A stretch of DNA of 64,000 bases from Tsuneonella sediminis (GTDB lineage: Bacteria > Pseudomonadota > Alphaproteobacteria > Sphingomonadales > Sphingomonadaceae): the NCBI RefSeq assembly GCF_051912845.1, contig NZ_JBNCBU010000002.1, forward strand, positions 186,001 through 250,000, written 5' to 3'. Numbering within the stretch: position 1 is the stretch's first letter; each line of letters starts with the position of its first letter. The position numbers were made by a program, and so were the translations under genes. This document shows positions 18,003 to 26,226 of this stretch, piece by piece. The notes under the pieces are model-generated. The model saw only the letters and a program-made list of their open reading frames with translations. It searched no databases and was not told where the DNA came from.

Positions 18003-19103
18003 ATGCCCGACCTGTTCGAAAACCCCGCCGGTCTCGACGGGTTCGAGTTCGTCGAGTTCTGCGCGCCAGAGAAAGGTATGCTCGAGCCTGTATTCGAGGC
18101 GATGGGTTTCACCCGGGTGGCGGAGCACCGGTCGAAGGACGTGCATCTCTGGCGCCAGGGGGGCATCAACCTTATCGCCAACTACGAGCCGAGGAGCGCC
18201 GCGTGGTACTTCGCCCGCGAGCACGGCCCCTCGGCCTGCGGCATGGCCTTTCGCGTACGCGACGCGCGAAAGGCGTATGATCATCTGCTCGAGAAGGGCG
18301 CCGAGCCGGTAGCGGTTCAGACCGGACCGATGGAACTGCACATCCCGGCGATCCGCGGCATCGGTGGGGCGATCCTCTACCTCGTCGATCGCTACGAGGA
18401 CGAGGATGGCGAGGGGCTGTCCATCTACGACATCGATTTCGAATACCTGCCGGGCGTCGACAAGCACCCGGAGGGCGCCGGCTTCGACCGCATCGATCAC
18501 CTGACCCACAACGTCTACGGCGGGCGGATGAAGTACTGGGCGGACTACTACGAGACGCTCTTCAACTTTCGCGAGATCCGGTATTTCGACATCAAGGGCG
18601 AGTACACCGGCCTGACCAGCAAGGCGCTCACCGCGCCCGACGGCAAGATCCGCATTCCCCTGAACGAGGAAGGCAAGAGCGGCGGCGGCCAGATCGAGGA
18701 ATTCCTGCGCGAGTTCAACGGCGAGGGCATCCAGCACATCGCGCTCATCTGCGACGACCTCGTCGCCGCGTGGGACCGGCTCAAGAAATTCGGAGTGCCG
18801 TTCATGACGGCGCCGCCGGCCACCTACTACGAGATGCTCGACGAGCGGCTGCCCGGCCACGGCGAGGACGCCGAGGCATTGAAGGCGCGCGGCATCCTGC
18901 TCGACGGGACCACCGAGGGCGGCCAGCCCCGCCTGCTCCTGCAGATCTTCGCGCAGGCGCAGGTCGGCCCGGTGTTCTTCGAGTTCATCCAGCGCAAGGG
19001 CGACGAGGGCTTCGGCGAAGGCAATTTCAAGGCGCTGTTCGAGAGCATGGAGCGCGACCAGATCCAGCGCGGCGCGCTCAAGGTCGAGGAACCCGCTGAG
19101 TAG
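18003..19103 (+). CDS. hppD: 4-hydroxyphenylpyruvate dioxygenase
   Basis: The 366-residue non-haem iron enzyme converts 4-hydroxyphenylpyruvate to homogentisate in tyrosine breakdown. Two vicinal-oxygen-chelate halves are visible. The iron ligands are a His in FDRIDHLTHNV, a His in GIQHIALICDD, and a Glu in VGPVFFEFIQRKGDEGFGEGN, the last also being the C-terminal family signature. The first ATG at 17997 is only one base from GGAG, whereas the in-frame ATG at 18003 has it seven bases upstream, so 18003 is preferred. A strong promoter with an operator-like dyad precedes it. No homogentisate dioxygenase is in the window; the VOC protein that follows is a different family member. Confidence 0.95.
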   Translation: MPDLFENPAGLDGFEFVEFCAPEKGMLEPVFEAMGFTRVAEHRSKDVHLWRQGGINLIANYEPRSAAWYFAREHGPSACGMAFRVRDARKAYDHLLEKGAEPVAVQTGPMELHIPAIRGIGGAILYLVDRYEDEDGEGLSIYDIDFEYLPGVDKHPEGAGFDRIDHLTHNVYGGRMKYWADYYETLFNFREIRYFDIKGEYTGLTSKALTAPDGKIRIPLNEEGKSGGGQIEEFLREFNGEGIQHIALICDDLVAAWDRLKKFGVPFMTAPPATYYEMLDERLPGHGEDAEALKARGILLDGTTEGGQPRLLLQIFAQAQVGPVFFEFIQRKGDEGFGEGNFKALFESMERDQIQRGALKVEEPAE

Positions 19104-19142
19104 ATTTGCGATGCCGCTCTTGACGGAGGAACAGGCTGCTAG

Positions 19143-19262
19143 GTGCGCGGAAAGCTCAAGCGGAAGCTATTCCAGCCCGGCGGACTCTGGAGCGGCGACA
19201 AGACGGTAATGGGCGAGACCGAACTCAAGACCCGGTCAGGCTGGAAGGACGTGACGACATGA
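19143..19262 (+). CDS. candidate small ORF coupled to the VOC gene
   Basis: A GTG-initiated frame of 39 residues, basic at the start and Gly/Trp-containing, lies in the gap between the dioxygenase and the VOC gene. GGAGGA at 19125-19130 is 12 bases upstream. Its TGA overlaps the next ATG (ATGA), the spacing seen for coupled genes in this genome. I recognise no family. It may be a translated leader or simply an open stretch; the codon-overlap arrangement is the only positive evidence. Confidence 0.3.
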   Translation: MRGKLKRKLFQPGGLWSGDKTVMGETELKTRSGWKDVTT

Positions 19263-19822
19263 GCGAGAAACCGATCAGGCTCGGCGGCATTCACCACGCC
19301 GCCTACCGCTGCAAGGACGCCAAGGAGACCGTCGAGTGGTACGGCCGCGTCCTCGGCATGGACTACACGACCGCCTTCGCCGAGGATCACGTGCCTTCGA
19401 CCGGCGAGTACGATCCCTACATGCACGTGTTTCTCGACGCGGGTAATGGCAACGTCCTCGCCTTCTTCGAACTGCCCAACCAGAAGGACATGGGGCGCGA
19501 CGAGAACACCCCCGCCTGGGTCCAGCACCTCGCGTTCAAGGTTAGCAGCGAGGAGGAGCTGCTCGCCGCCAAGGCGCACGTCGAGGCGCAGGGCATCGAC
19601 GTGCTCGGGCCGACGCACCACGGCATCTTCAAGTCGATCTACTTCTTCGATCCCAACGGCCACCGGGTCGAGCTTGCCGCCGACATCGGCACCGACGAAC
19701 AATACGCCGAGCTGAAACGGGTCGCCCCGATGATGCTCGACGAATGGTCGCAGACGAAGAAGGCGCCGCGCCACGCAGACTGGCTGCACGAGATCGCGCG
19801 CAGCGAACACGCGAACGGGTAA
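19259..19822 (+). CDS. VOC family (glyoxalase/dioxygenase fold) protein
   Basis: The 187-residue protein has two beta-alpha-beta-beta-beta modules of the vicinal oxygen chelate fold. Near the start is GGIHHAAYRCKDAKETVEWY, where a His is the first metal ligand, and later come WVQHLAFKV (second ligand His) and SIYFFDPNGHRVELAADI (Glu ligand). This pattern suits ring-cleavage or glyoxalase-like enzymes. Its place after hppD suggests aromatic catabolism, but the substrate cannot be told. The last 40 residues form a helical tail with DEWSQTKKAPRHADWLHEI, beyond the metal fold. Confidence 0.82.
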   Translation: MSEKPIRLGGIHHAAYRCKDAKETVEWYGRVLGMDYTTAFAEDHVPSTGEYDPYMHVFLDAGNGNVLAFFELPNQKDMGRDENTPAWVQHLAFKVSSEEELLAAKAHVEAQGIDVLGPTHHGIFKSIYFFDPNGHRVELAADIGTDEQYAELKRVAPMMLDEWSQTKKAPRHADWLHEIARSEHANG

Positions 19823-19921
19823 TTGCGAAACGCGTAGTCGCGCAAAGGCCCCGGCCTCATGATTTGGTGGCTCTAAATTGGCGGGCGACCCACCACGCTC
19901 GATATGACTTGCCTCGCTGGA

Positions 19922-20611
19922 TCAGAAGTCCCGCGTGGTCATCGCGGCGCCTGACGATACCGAGTACCTGACAGAAGTGGGAAACGGGAGCGTCTGCTCC
20001 CACGAGTTCCCGGGGTAGAGCCGCTTTGCTGGCAGCGCGCGACAGTCCGTCCCATCCGCATTGCATTGCCGTCCGGCGAAAATTTCCTGGCTCGTGTTGC
20101 TCTCGTTACGCAGAACAAGTGTATGTCCCCGGCGCTCTCCAATCACCTCTCCCGTGCGGGTCTCGGGACGGACGATCACGAGAACGTCGTAACCCACCAG
20201 CACCTTGATCGCAGTCGTCTCAACCGACACCGGACCGGTCACCGGTCGAATGGCAACCCGGTAGACCCTGTCGCTCGTCGACCTGGTACCCACTGACGCG
20301 ACCCGGACAGTACGACGCTCGCCCGGCGCCAGGATCAGCCGTCGCGGCGATACCAGGAGACCCGCGGCGCCGGGATCGCCAGCAGCAATCCGCTGCTCCT
20401 CCGCAGTACCAGCGTGGAGAATCTCTGCCGGCTCGGCCTGAACATACATCCGCTCAGCGCTGTCGTTCCAGACTTCGATATCCTCTGTCGGAGGCTTGTC
20501 CGCCGCCATGTCGACGATCACCTGGCTCAGCACCAGTTCCGCGTGGCCGGTGGTGCTGCTCAGCAGCGCGGACAGTATCAAGACCGGGCGTAAAAGCCGT
20601 GCCAACCTCAT
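19922..20611 (-). CDS. periplasmic pilus chaperone (locus 1)
   Basis: A 229-residue chaperone with a signal peptide (residues 1-24, ending GHA). The Ig-like first domain includes VWNDSAERMYVQAEP and VSPRRLILAPGERRTVRV, the G1-strand region that donates a strand to pilin subunits. A second beta domain follows, including ETTAIKVLVGYDVLVIVRP. It binds pilin subunits in the periplasm and delivers them to the usher. Its start overlaps the usher stop by four bases (ATGA), and it is the last gene of the four-gene locus 1 operon. The second-domain Cys pair and sequence style suit the archaic (SCPU) class. Confidence 0.88.
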   Translation of the reverse strand: MRLARLLRPVLILSALLSSTTGHAELVLSQVIVDMAADKPPTEDIEVWNDSAERMYVQAEPAEILHAGTAEEQRIAAGDPGAAGLLVSPRRLILAPGERRTVRVASVGTRSTSDRVYRVAIRPVTGPVSVETTAIKVLVGYDVLVIVRPETRTGEVIGERRGHTLVLRNESNTSQEIFAGRQCNADGTDCRALPAKRLYPGNSWEQTLPFPTSVRYSVSSGAAMTTRDF

Positions 20612-23172
20612 TTTCCAATCCCCCTCGATGCTTCGCTCGTCTCGTTGCGAGCCATTTCCCGACCCTCCACGCCGTCACAACACCGCACGCGGTCGAGGTG
20701 GACGAGTCCCGCGAGAGACGCGGAGGCGCTCGGCAAAGTGAGCGGGAAGCGCCGCCCGTCCGCGGTCGTCACTTCCATCACCGTTCCCTCCGGCGCTTCG
20801 ACCTGGAAGAAACCCAAGTCGTCGGTCTGGCTCCATATCCTGGGACCTGCGATCGAGGCATTTGCGACCGGAACTCCCTTACTGTCGACAAGCTGACCTA
20901 CCTTGATGACGACGGGAGCGGTGTCCCACGCGAGCTGCACCACCGAACCCGGAAGCAGGCTCACTTCGTGAGATGAACTGTCGTAAGACAGCAGGCGCTT
21001 GCCTGCCGGACGCACCCTCACCTGGTAGGCGCGATACGACGGGAGGCTGATGAATGCGCTGCGATCGCCCTCGATTGTGGCCGCTACCTGTTCGTCAACC
21101 AGAACCTGGAAACGGTCGTCGCGCCCCGCGCCGGCGACCTTGGCAACGATCATGCTCTCGGTCGTGGTCTTGCCGACGATCCGCGGCGCTTGTCCTTGCG
21201 ACGCGACGATGGTGGAGCGAAATCCCAGCGCGTATTGCGTTGCTGCGCCGAAATTGCCCCCGGCAGACGTCCGCGCGAGGTCGGCGCTCAGCGACCCCGC
21301 GGAATTCTCGACCTGCGCCGAGGCAAACACGTTCGATTCCTCGGGATCATGCTCGTACCCCAGGCCGACCGACATGTCCCCGCCGATCGCCCGTGCATTC
21401 CACCCGGCCGACAACGCCCCGGAGAATCCGCTCCCGCGCGAGTCGCCCGCGGTGGTCGACGAGCGCACGCCTGCAAGCGCCGTCGCCGATGCCTTCCTGC
21501 CCACGAAGCGCAGCGACATCCCAGCAAAGCCTGTCCGTCCCGTCTCGGTCACGGTGAGGTCGCCGCGCAGGGTGAGGACGAGCGGTCCGGACCGGTACGC
21601 GTCCCATTCGAGCGCAGGACCAATGCCGAACTGCGCGTCCTCGCCGCGCGCGTCACGATAGAACATGGTGCTGAGGAACCGGACGTTCGCAGCGCTGAAG
21701 GCGGCAAGTCCGCCGATCTGGGTGTACCGGGAGTCTGCCGCCGAGAGACTCGGGAGCGCTGTCGAGAGAGGCCCGGACTGCCCGGGCGAGAGTGCGCCCG
21801 GAGGGGGCTCCTCGCTCCCCGAATGAACGTCGCGCACGTCGATGCTAAAGTGCAACCGCCCTGTCCCGGTCGAACTCAGGTTCAAGAGGGTCCCCCGCGT
21901 TCCGTCGGACCCAACTATCCCGGCCGCGCGCACCTTCACCATCGGCGACAGGTAGGTGACCCCAACCTGCGCCGATTGGTCGTCTTCGGTCAGGCGGGTC
22001 CTCGCTTCGAGTGCCCAGTTGTCACTGACACGATGGATCACACCGCCTTCAGCGAGCGGGGCAGACGTGAGATCGCCGCTACCGGCGACGTGGTCATCGA
22101 TGATGACGCCCCCGAAGGCGTAGAAGTCCGTTCGCCCGAGCGAGGGCAGGCGGGGGCTTTTCGAGTAGAACCGCGCTTCCTCGCGGGGTGCCCCTCCATT
22201 GGGGACGATCCGCAAAGTGATTTCGTATGACCCATCGGGCAGCGATGACGTGTCGAGCTGCCGGTTACCCGCTTCGTAGATACGGGAGCTGACGACACGT
22301 CCCCGATACTCGATATCTACCCTCGAGCGACGGTCGAGAAAGACGACCACCGGGGTCCCCTCGAGCTCGTCCCGGTCTCGCCGGGTGTCGATTTGGGATT
22401 CCAGCCCCAGCCCGAGCAGTTTCGTCCGGCCGTAGAGATCGTCGCCCCGCGTCCACAAGGCACCTGCGGAATACCGTCGTTCGGGGCGATCCCACTCGAG
22501 AAGCAACTGTTCTGCCCGGAACCCCCGCTCGCTATCGATCGCGAGGTCGGCACGCAGCCGCTGCGAACCACGGGCGAGCACGAACTGGTCCTGCACGTTC
22601 ACATACAAACCGCCTGTTTCGAACTGTCCCGCGACAATCCCGCCTATCGAGTTCACGAGTGACCAGCCGTGCTGGGCCTCGGGCAGGTACTCCTCCGCCA
22701 GACGGGGCTCGGTGCGCAGGAGTTCCGGATTGAGAAAGATGTCGAGCCGGAACTTCTCGCGGTTGAGGATGACCCCGACGTCGAGCGGCTCCAGTCGACC
22801 GCATCGTGCCGGGTCGGCGGTCCCCACGCAGGCGAGGTCGGCATTCGCGTCGAGGGAGGGTCTCGCCAGTGCTGCGAGCAACCGCCCGGGATCGACAGCC
22901 GGGGGCAGGAGAGACCTGACCTGGTCGGGCTCCTCGAACCGGATCGTTTCGGGCGAGGCCATGATCCTTGCCTCGCCAACCCTGACGCCCCCGAAGAAGA
23001 CATCCACGACGAACAGGCTTTCGCCATCAAGTCTCGAGAACCCTGCGGGTTCGGACACCGGTACGTGAAAGTCCCCCGCCCAGGCGGCGCCCGCTTGACA
23101 CGTCGCAAGGACTGCAACGCTCAACGTCGCGAGCAACCCGGTTCTTCGCAGCGGAGACTGTCTGGGTGTCAC
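20608..23172 (-). CDS. outer-membrane fimbrial usher (locus 1)
   Basis: The 854-residue protein is a FimD/PapC-type usher. It has a signal peptide (cleavage after AWA near 32), an N-terminal periplasmic domain (residues about 35-180), a long beta-barrel region with repeated aromatic strands, a plug-domain stretch VVVFLDRRSRVDIEYRGRVV near 285, and C-terminal domains including VGQLVDSKGVPVANASIAGP near 770 and a final Cys pair. It forms the pore through which chaperone-bound subunits are polymerised. It lies 12 bases after an SCPU-pilin gene and overlaps the chaperone. Length fits the family, and it appears intact. Confidence 0.92.
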   Translation of the reverse strand: MTPRQSPLRRTGLLATLSVAVLATCQAGAAWAGDFHVPVSEPAGFSRLDGESLFVVDVFFGGVRVGEARIMASPETIRFEEPDQVRSLLPPAVDPGRLLAALARPSLDANADLACVGTADPARCGRLEPLDVGVILNREKFRLDIFLNPELLRTEPRLAEEYLPEAQHGWSLVNSIGGIVAGQFETGGLYVNVQDQFVLARGSQRLRADLAIDSERGFRAEQLLLEWDRPERRYSAGALWTRGDDLYGRTKLLGLGLESQIDTRRDRDELEGTPVVVFLDRRSRVDIEYRGRVVSSRIYEAGNRQLDTSSLPDGSYEITLRIVPNGGAPREEARFYSKSPRLPSLGRTDFYAFGGVIIDDHVAGSGDLTSAPLAEGGVIHRVSDNWALEARTRLTEDDQSAQVGVTYLSPMVKVRAAGIVGSDGTRGTLLNLSSTGTGRLHFSIDVRDVHSGSEEPPPGALSPGQSGPLSTALPSLSAADSRYTQIGGLAAFSAANVRFLSTMFYRDARGEDAQFGIGPALEWDAYRSGPLVLTLRGDLTVTETGRTGFAGMSLRFVGRKASATALAGVRSSTTAGDSRGSGFSGALSAGWNARAIGGDMSVGLGYEHDPEESNVFASAQVENSAGSLSADLARTSAGGNFGAATQYALGFRSTIVASQGQAPRIVGKTTTESMIVAKVAGAGRDDRFQVLVDEQVAATIEGDRSAFISLPSYRAYQVRVRPAGKRLLSYDSSSHEVSLLPGSVVQLAWDTAPVVIKVGQLVDSKGVPVANASIAGPRIWSQTDDLGFFQVEAPEGTVMEVTTADGRRFPLTLPSASASLAGLVHLDRVRCCDGVEGREMARNETSEASRGIGK

Positions 23173-23184
23173 GAGCGGGTGACC

Positions 23185-23676
23185 CTATTCCGGCGCAAGC
23201 GTGATCTGGAGGCTGCCTGAATACGTTCCGGCGTAGGCGCGCTCGAGGGCATGGCTGCGCAGCACGATCGAGAGAGTCGCGGTACTCGGCTCACCGCTCC
23301 GACAGCTGTGCTGCTTGGCCTGGGAAACGAATCCGCCGGACACCGTGTTGGGGACAAGCGAGGTTCCCCCGGCGTCGTTGGCCGTATCGGACCACAGCAC
23401 CTCGTACCGCAGGGCGAACGGCCCTGATCCGAGCACAAAGTCGCTGGAGGGACCGCTCCCTTGCGCTCGCACCGAGTAGCGGTCGATACGGCTCGAGGTA
23501 AAGGCGCAGACGCTCTGGCTGATCCGGGCGTCGGTGGTACCGGCGATCAATCCGAAGTGGGCATCTGACAGACCGGTGATGTTGGACTTCTCCTGCGCCC
23601 CCGCGGGAGTAGCAAGCGCTGCTGCCCAGCCCACCGCCAGGATCAGATTCCACAGCCAACGACGTGATCTGGTCAT
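23185..23676 (-). CDS. spore coat U domain (SCPU) pilin, second subunit of locus 1
   Basis: A secreted 163-residue protein with a signal peptide (residues 1-27, ending AGA). The mature part is a single SCPU-like beta-sandwich: SNITGLSDAHFGLI at the start, CAFTSS, then a second Cys in HSCRSG, and an end reading AYAGTYSGSLQITLAPE, where the last strand complements the neighbouring subunit. Such domains make archaic chaperone-usher pili, for example Csu pili, and no spore function is implied. It is separated from the upstream pilin by a strong hairpin and is close to the usher. Confidence 0.82.
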   Translation of the reverse strand: MTRSRRWLWNLILAVGWAAALATPAGAQEKSNITGLSDAHFGLIAGTTDARISQSVCAFTSSRIDRYSVRAQGSGPSSDFVLGSGPFALRYEVLWSDTANDAGGTSLVPNTVSGGFVSQAKQHSCRSGEPSTATLSIVLRSHALERAYAGTYSGSLQITLAPE

Positions 23677-23727
23677 TGCGAGAATCTATCGAAGGAGAGT
23701 TAATTTTCTGATAACTTATGATATAAT

Positions 23728-23760
23728 AAGGCCCGTGCGCATGGTCCGCGCACGGGCCTT
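23728..23760 (-). terminator. 13-bp perfect hairpin after the first pilin gene of locus 1
   Basis: Two 13-base arms, 23728-23740 and 23748-23760, are exact inverse complements around a 7-base loop. On the minus strand the stem is followed by ATTATATC, A/T-rich but not a pure U tract. It sits between the two pilin genes, so it may be a leaky terminator or an mRNA-stabilising 3' structure that keeps the first pilin more abundant than usher and chaperone. Confidence 0.65.
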
Positions 23761-23778
23761 GATTTCCAAGACCACGCC

Positions 23779-24345
23779 TCAGAGCGGCGAGATCAACAAC
23801 TGGAGCGTGCCGGTGTAATTTGCTCCGGCACTCATCGCGCTCAGGCTCGCGACGTCGATGCCCACGATCAGGCTCGCGCTGGCACTTCCACCGCTGGCGC
23901 AGTTCGGATCGACTGCGGACGAGGTAAATGACGGCGACGCTGAACCCGCGTTGAGATCGACGCCCGATGTCGCGCCCGAGGCGCCGGCCCATTGCACCAG
24001 AAACGGCACATTCGACCCGGCGTTGCTGAGGGCAAACGCCGAGCCCGCCCCGCTTCCGGTCGCGGTGACCGTGTACGACCGGGTCGCGGTGTTGCTCCAC
24101 ACGCATATGTTCTGCGCGCTACTGGCGGCACTCGCGGGATCGTGATTGGTGAAAGCGACATCGGAAAGACCGCTGATCTTGGCCCGGTTGGGGACCGAGG
24201 CGGTGATCGCGATGGTGCCGGTCGAGGTCGCTCCAAGCGTCCCGTCGGTTGCCGCGGCCGCGGGTACGGCGAGCGTTCCTGCCATGCCCGCAGACAGCGC
24301 AAGAGCGACGGTCAGAGCGCGTCGCAGATTAGAAATACAAATCAT
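23779..24345 (-). CDS. SCPU-type pilin, probable main subunit of locus 1
   Basis: A 188-residue secreted protein with a signal peptide (residues 1-31, ending AAAA). The mature protein is Ser/Ala/Thr-rich and carries the SCPU fold: ITASVPNRAKISGLSDVAFTNHD, ICVWSN, NCASGG and a final SAGANYTGTLQLLISPL. The Cys residues fit one disulphide. As the first gene of the operon, followed by a hairpin, it is the best candidate for the major shaft subunit. Its start segment NRAKISGLSDVAF parallels the second pilin (SNITGLSDAHF), pointing to an old duplication. Confidence 0.84.
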   Translation of the reverse strand: MICISNLRRALTVALALSAGMAGTLAVPAAAATDGTLGATSTGTIAITASVPNRAKISGLSDVAFTNHDPASAASSAQNICVWSNTATRSYTVTATGSGAGSAFALSNAGSNVPFLVQWAGASGATSGVDLNAGSASPSFTSSAVDPNCASGGSASASLIVGIDVASLSAMSAGANYTGTLQLLISPL

Positions 24346-25044
24346 TCTTCAGCACTCCGGTGGTAGAATTCCTGTCATCAGGGTTTCTACATAGTGGAAG
24401 TTAACAATCGGTTTGCCGTGGCGCCGGGCGCGCGTGACGCGGTCGGCTTGGCAACCCGCCTGCCTGGACCACGCGCCCATCGAGCCGATCTCGCCGCGCG
24501 CGATCCGAGACGCATGCGCGGGTGGTCTACGGGTCCTTGCACGCGATCGGCCGCGACTAGCCCGCTACCGTAGGTTCCTTGCGCGGCATTCGCGCCGCCG
24601 TCGTGCGGGTGACTCTCCAGGCTGCAGCGTTGTCCGGAGCCCGAGCGAGAGCAAATACACCGTGTGCGACGAGGGTTTCAGGAGCGGTGATCATCTGAAG
24701 ACGCTCGCCGCCGACAGCTCACAAGAGGATCGCGGCCAACTCGCGCGGGCCATCCACTCCAAGTTTTTCGGCATATCGTCGCCGATGGTTAAGCGGTTAA
24801 CCATTTCCCTTAACTTAGTGTCCACCGAGTTCCTTGGTGGAGCGTGAACACGCCGTAGTTAGAAGGATGACCGGGGGCGCTCCGGTTGTTCCGAGCCTTT
24901 GGTTACGGATTTACCGAACGCCTCCCGTCCCCCCCTCCGATCCTCAAACCGCCGCGGCGGAACGGACCGCCTTACATCGCCTCCCAAGCGCGCTAACGGA
25001 TCATTTGACTTGACGTCGGGGTTGCCCGGGGGAAAGAACGAGGC
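24346..25044. other. 699-bp region upstream of pilus locus 1 without an intact gene
   Basis: This gap holds the promoter region of locus 1 (minus) and of the 47-codon ORF at 25045 (plus). Inside it is a probable HTH-gene remnant (24719-24787, listed separately), TTAAC-containing short repeats near 24789-24812, an imperfect 8-bp hairpin around 24822-24840, and the palindrome CCGCCGCGGCGG near 24950. Other ORFs here look random in composition. Confidence 0.5.
24719..24787 (-). pseudogene. possible C-terminal remnant of a LuxR/HTH-type regulator
   Basis: On the minus strand, 22 codons before a TGA at 24719-24721 read H-R-R-R-Y-A-E-K-L-G-V-D-G-P-R-E-L-A-A-I-L-L, which resembles the recognition helix and tail of LuxR-type HTH proteins. 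Directly upstream the frame hits a stop, but changing register by removing TTAAC at about 24788-24792 connects it to a second reading (NSVDTKLREMVNR) that would continue an HTH. This looks like a decayed or frameshifted regulator next to the pilus operon. It rests on motif recognition alone and may be chance. Confidence 0.35.
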
Positions 25045-25188
25045 GTGAATCTTGATCCTAGACGATTCAGGCTCGACCGACGCGACGATACTTTTCGGGA
25101 CAACAGATTGACCTGGGAGGCATGGGTGATTGCGGCCATTCTGGTCGGGGCCTACATCATCGGTGGCAATGCCTTGTTCGGCAGCTAA
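25045..25188 (+). CDS. small single-pass membrane protein candidate
   Basis: A GTG-initiated frame of 47 residues with an ACGAGG site directly upstream. The first 25 residues are charged (RRFRLDRRDD), then about 18 hydrophobic residues (WVIAAILVGAYIIGGNAL) form one membrane helix at the C-terminus. Charge and helix layout look like a real small tail-anchored protein. I recognise no family. It lies alone between the locus 1 upstream region and the LuxR-type gene. Confidence 0.45.
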   Translation: MNLDPRRFRLDRRDDTFRDNRLTWEAWVIAAILVGAYIIGGNALFGS

Positions 25189-25279
25189 TGCGCCGCTCGC
25201 GGTAGTTCCGGCAATCGGGCGCGGCGCGATCCCGCATGCGGTCGATCAGCCCGGCACCCGCCGGACCTGGGCAGCCTCG

Positions 25280-25302
25280 ATCACCTCTGTCCCCGGTGAT
25301 CT
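25280..25302 (+). terminator. possible hairpin downstream of the 47-codon ORF
   Basis: GATCACC and GGTGATC form a 7-bp stem with a nine-base loop, followed by TTTC on the plus strand. It could end transcription from the small ORF or, read on minus, from the LuxR-type gene; the U tract is poor. Confidence 0.3.
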
Positions 25303-25337
25303 TTCATAGCCGATTAGACGGTTCCACCCGCCGGCTA

Positions 25338-25985
25338 TCATTCGTCGAACCGATTCTCGTCTTCGAGCCCGGCATAAAGACCGATGCGCACCGCATCAGC
25401 GGTGGAACTGGCATCGAGTTTCTTGAGAACGTTTGCCCGGTGCACTTCGACCGTGCGGGGGCTGAGATCGAGAATCTGGGCAATCTGCTTGTTCGAGTTT
25501 CCGTCGATCATCAACTGCAGGATGCCCCGCTCCCGTTTCGACAGTCCGGCCACCTTGCTCCGGGCAGCCAGACGCCGCGCGCGGGCCTGATCATGCGATG
25601 CGAAACGACCGACGATGCGGTCTAGCGCGGCCTCAATAGCCTCGCTGTCCAGGGGCCAGTCCAGATAATCGACGGCGCCGGACAGTACCGCCTCCACGAC
25701 GCGCGGAGTTCGGGGATCTTCCGAGTAAAGCGCGATCGGAAGCACTTTCCCGTTTCTCGCGAAATGCGCATGAAGCTCGGGCAACGGATCACTTTCGCAG
25801 TCATCGTTGACGATGACGACACCTGCAGGTGGATCAAACTCGATGAATTCCTTGATGCTCTCGTATACCTGAGATGGGAATTTTTGGGAAAAATCAAATG
25901 CAGCCTTCGCCCTTCGCCGCGGGTCCGGCTCAACAACATGCAGTTTACTGGAGGTCATCTCGTCAATATTATCATCCGTTGACAC
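25338..25985 (-). CDS. LuxR-type regulator with degenerate receiver domain
   Basis: A 215-residue two-domain regulator. Residues about 13-125 have a receiver-like alpha/beta fold, yet three key residues are altered: the phosphoacceptor position reads VIVNDD with Asn where Asp is expected, the acid pocket reads VEPD, and the conserved Lys before Pro is Trp (LDWPL). The C-terminal HTH (about 150-215) is intact, with LSKRERGILQLMIDG, NKQIAQILDLSPRTVEVHRANVLKKL, as in FixJ/NarL proteins. It probably works independently of phosphorylation or responds to a small ligand or partner. GTG at 25985 has GGGAGG six bases upstream; an ATG at 25958 would also work. Confidence 0.82.
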   Translation of the reverse strand: MSTDDNIDEMTSSKLHVVEPDPRRRAKAAFDFSQKFPSQVYESIKEFIEFDPPAGVVIVNDDCESDPLPELHAHFARNGKVLPIALYSEDPRTPRVVEAVLSGAVDYLDWPLDSEAIEAALDRIVGRFASHDQARARRLAARSKVAGLSKRERGILQLMIDGNSNKQIAQILDLSPRTVEVHRANVLKKLDASSTADAVRIGLYAGLEDENRFDE

Positions 25986-26076
25986 CGGTGACCTCCCTAC
26001 ACGAAGTTGCGCCATTCACCTAGACCTTTGAGCATAGAGTATTAATACCTATCTCTAGCGCTGGTTCCCCTGCTCT

Positions 26077-26094
26077 CAGTTTCAGTTGAAACTG
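26077..26094. promoter_or_regulatory. 7-bp inverted repeat upstream of the LuxR-type gene
   Basis: CAGTTTC-AGTT-GAAACTG is a perfect dyad about 90 bases upstream of the LuxR-type start. The AGTTTC-N4-GAAACT core equals that of the hppD operator, so one regulator could bind both, or the match is chance. A 10-bp palindrome GTATTAATAC lies nearby at about 26038-26047. Confidence 0.35.
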
Positions 26095-26226
26095 GTTTGG
26101 GCACGCGATGACGGCGACCGAATACCACATGAATATCCGTCATACCACGCAGATAAGCATTCACGACAAGTAACGGTGTGCATAGGCGCAGTATCGCGCC
26201 AGTAGGTTGCCAGGGCTGCAGGCGGA

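Noticed and set aside
24413..24847. 144-codon plus-strand ORF upstream of pilus locus 1
   Set aside because: Composition looks random, with no ribosome site; the minus strand at 24719 gives a better HTH-like reading.
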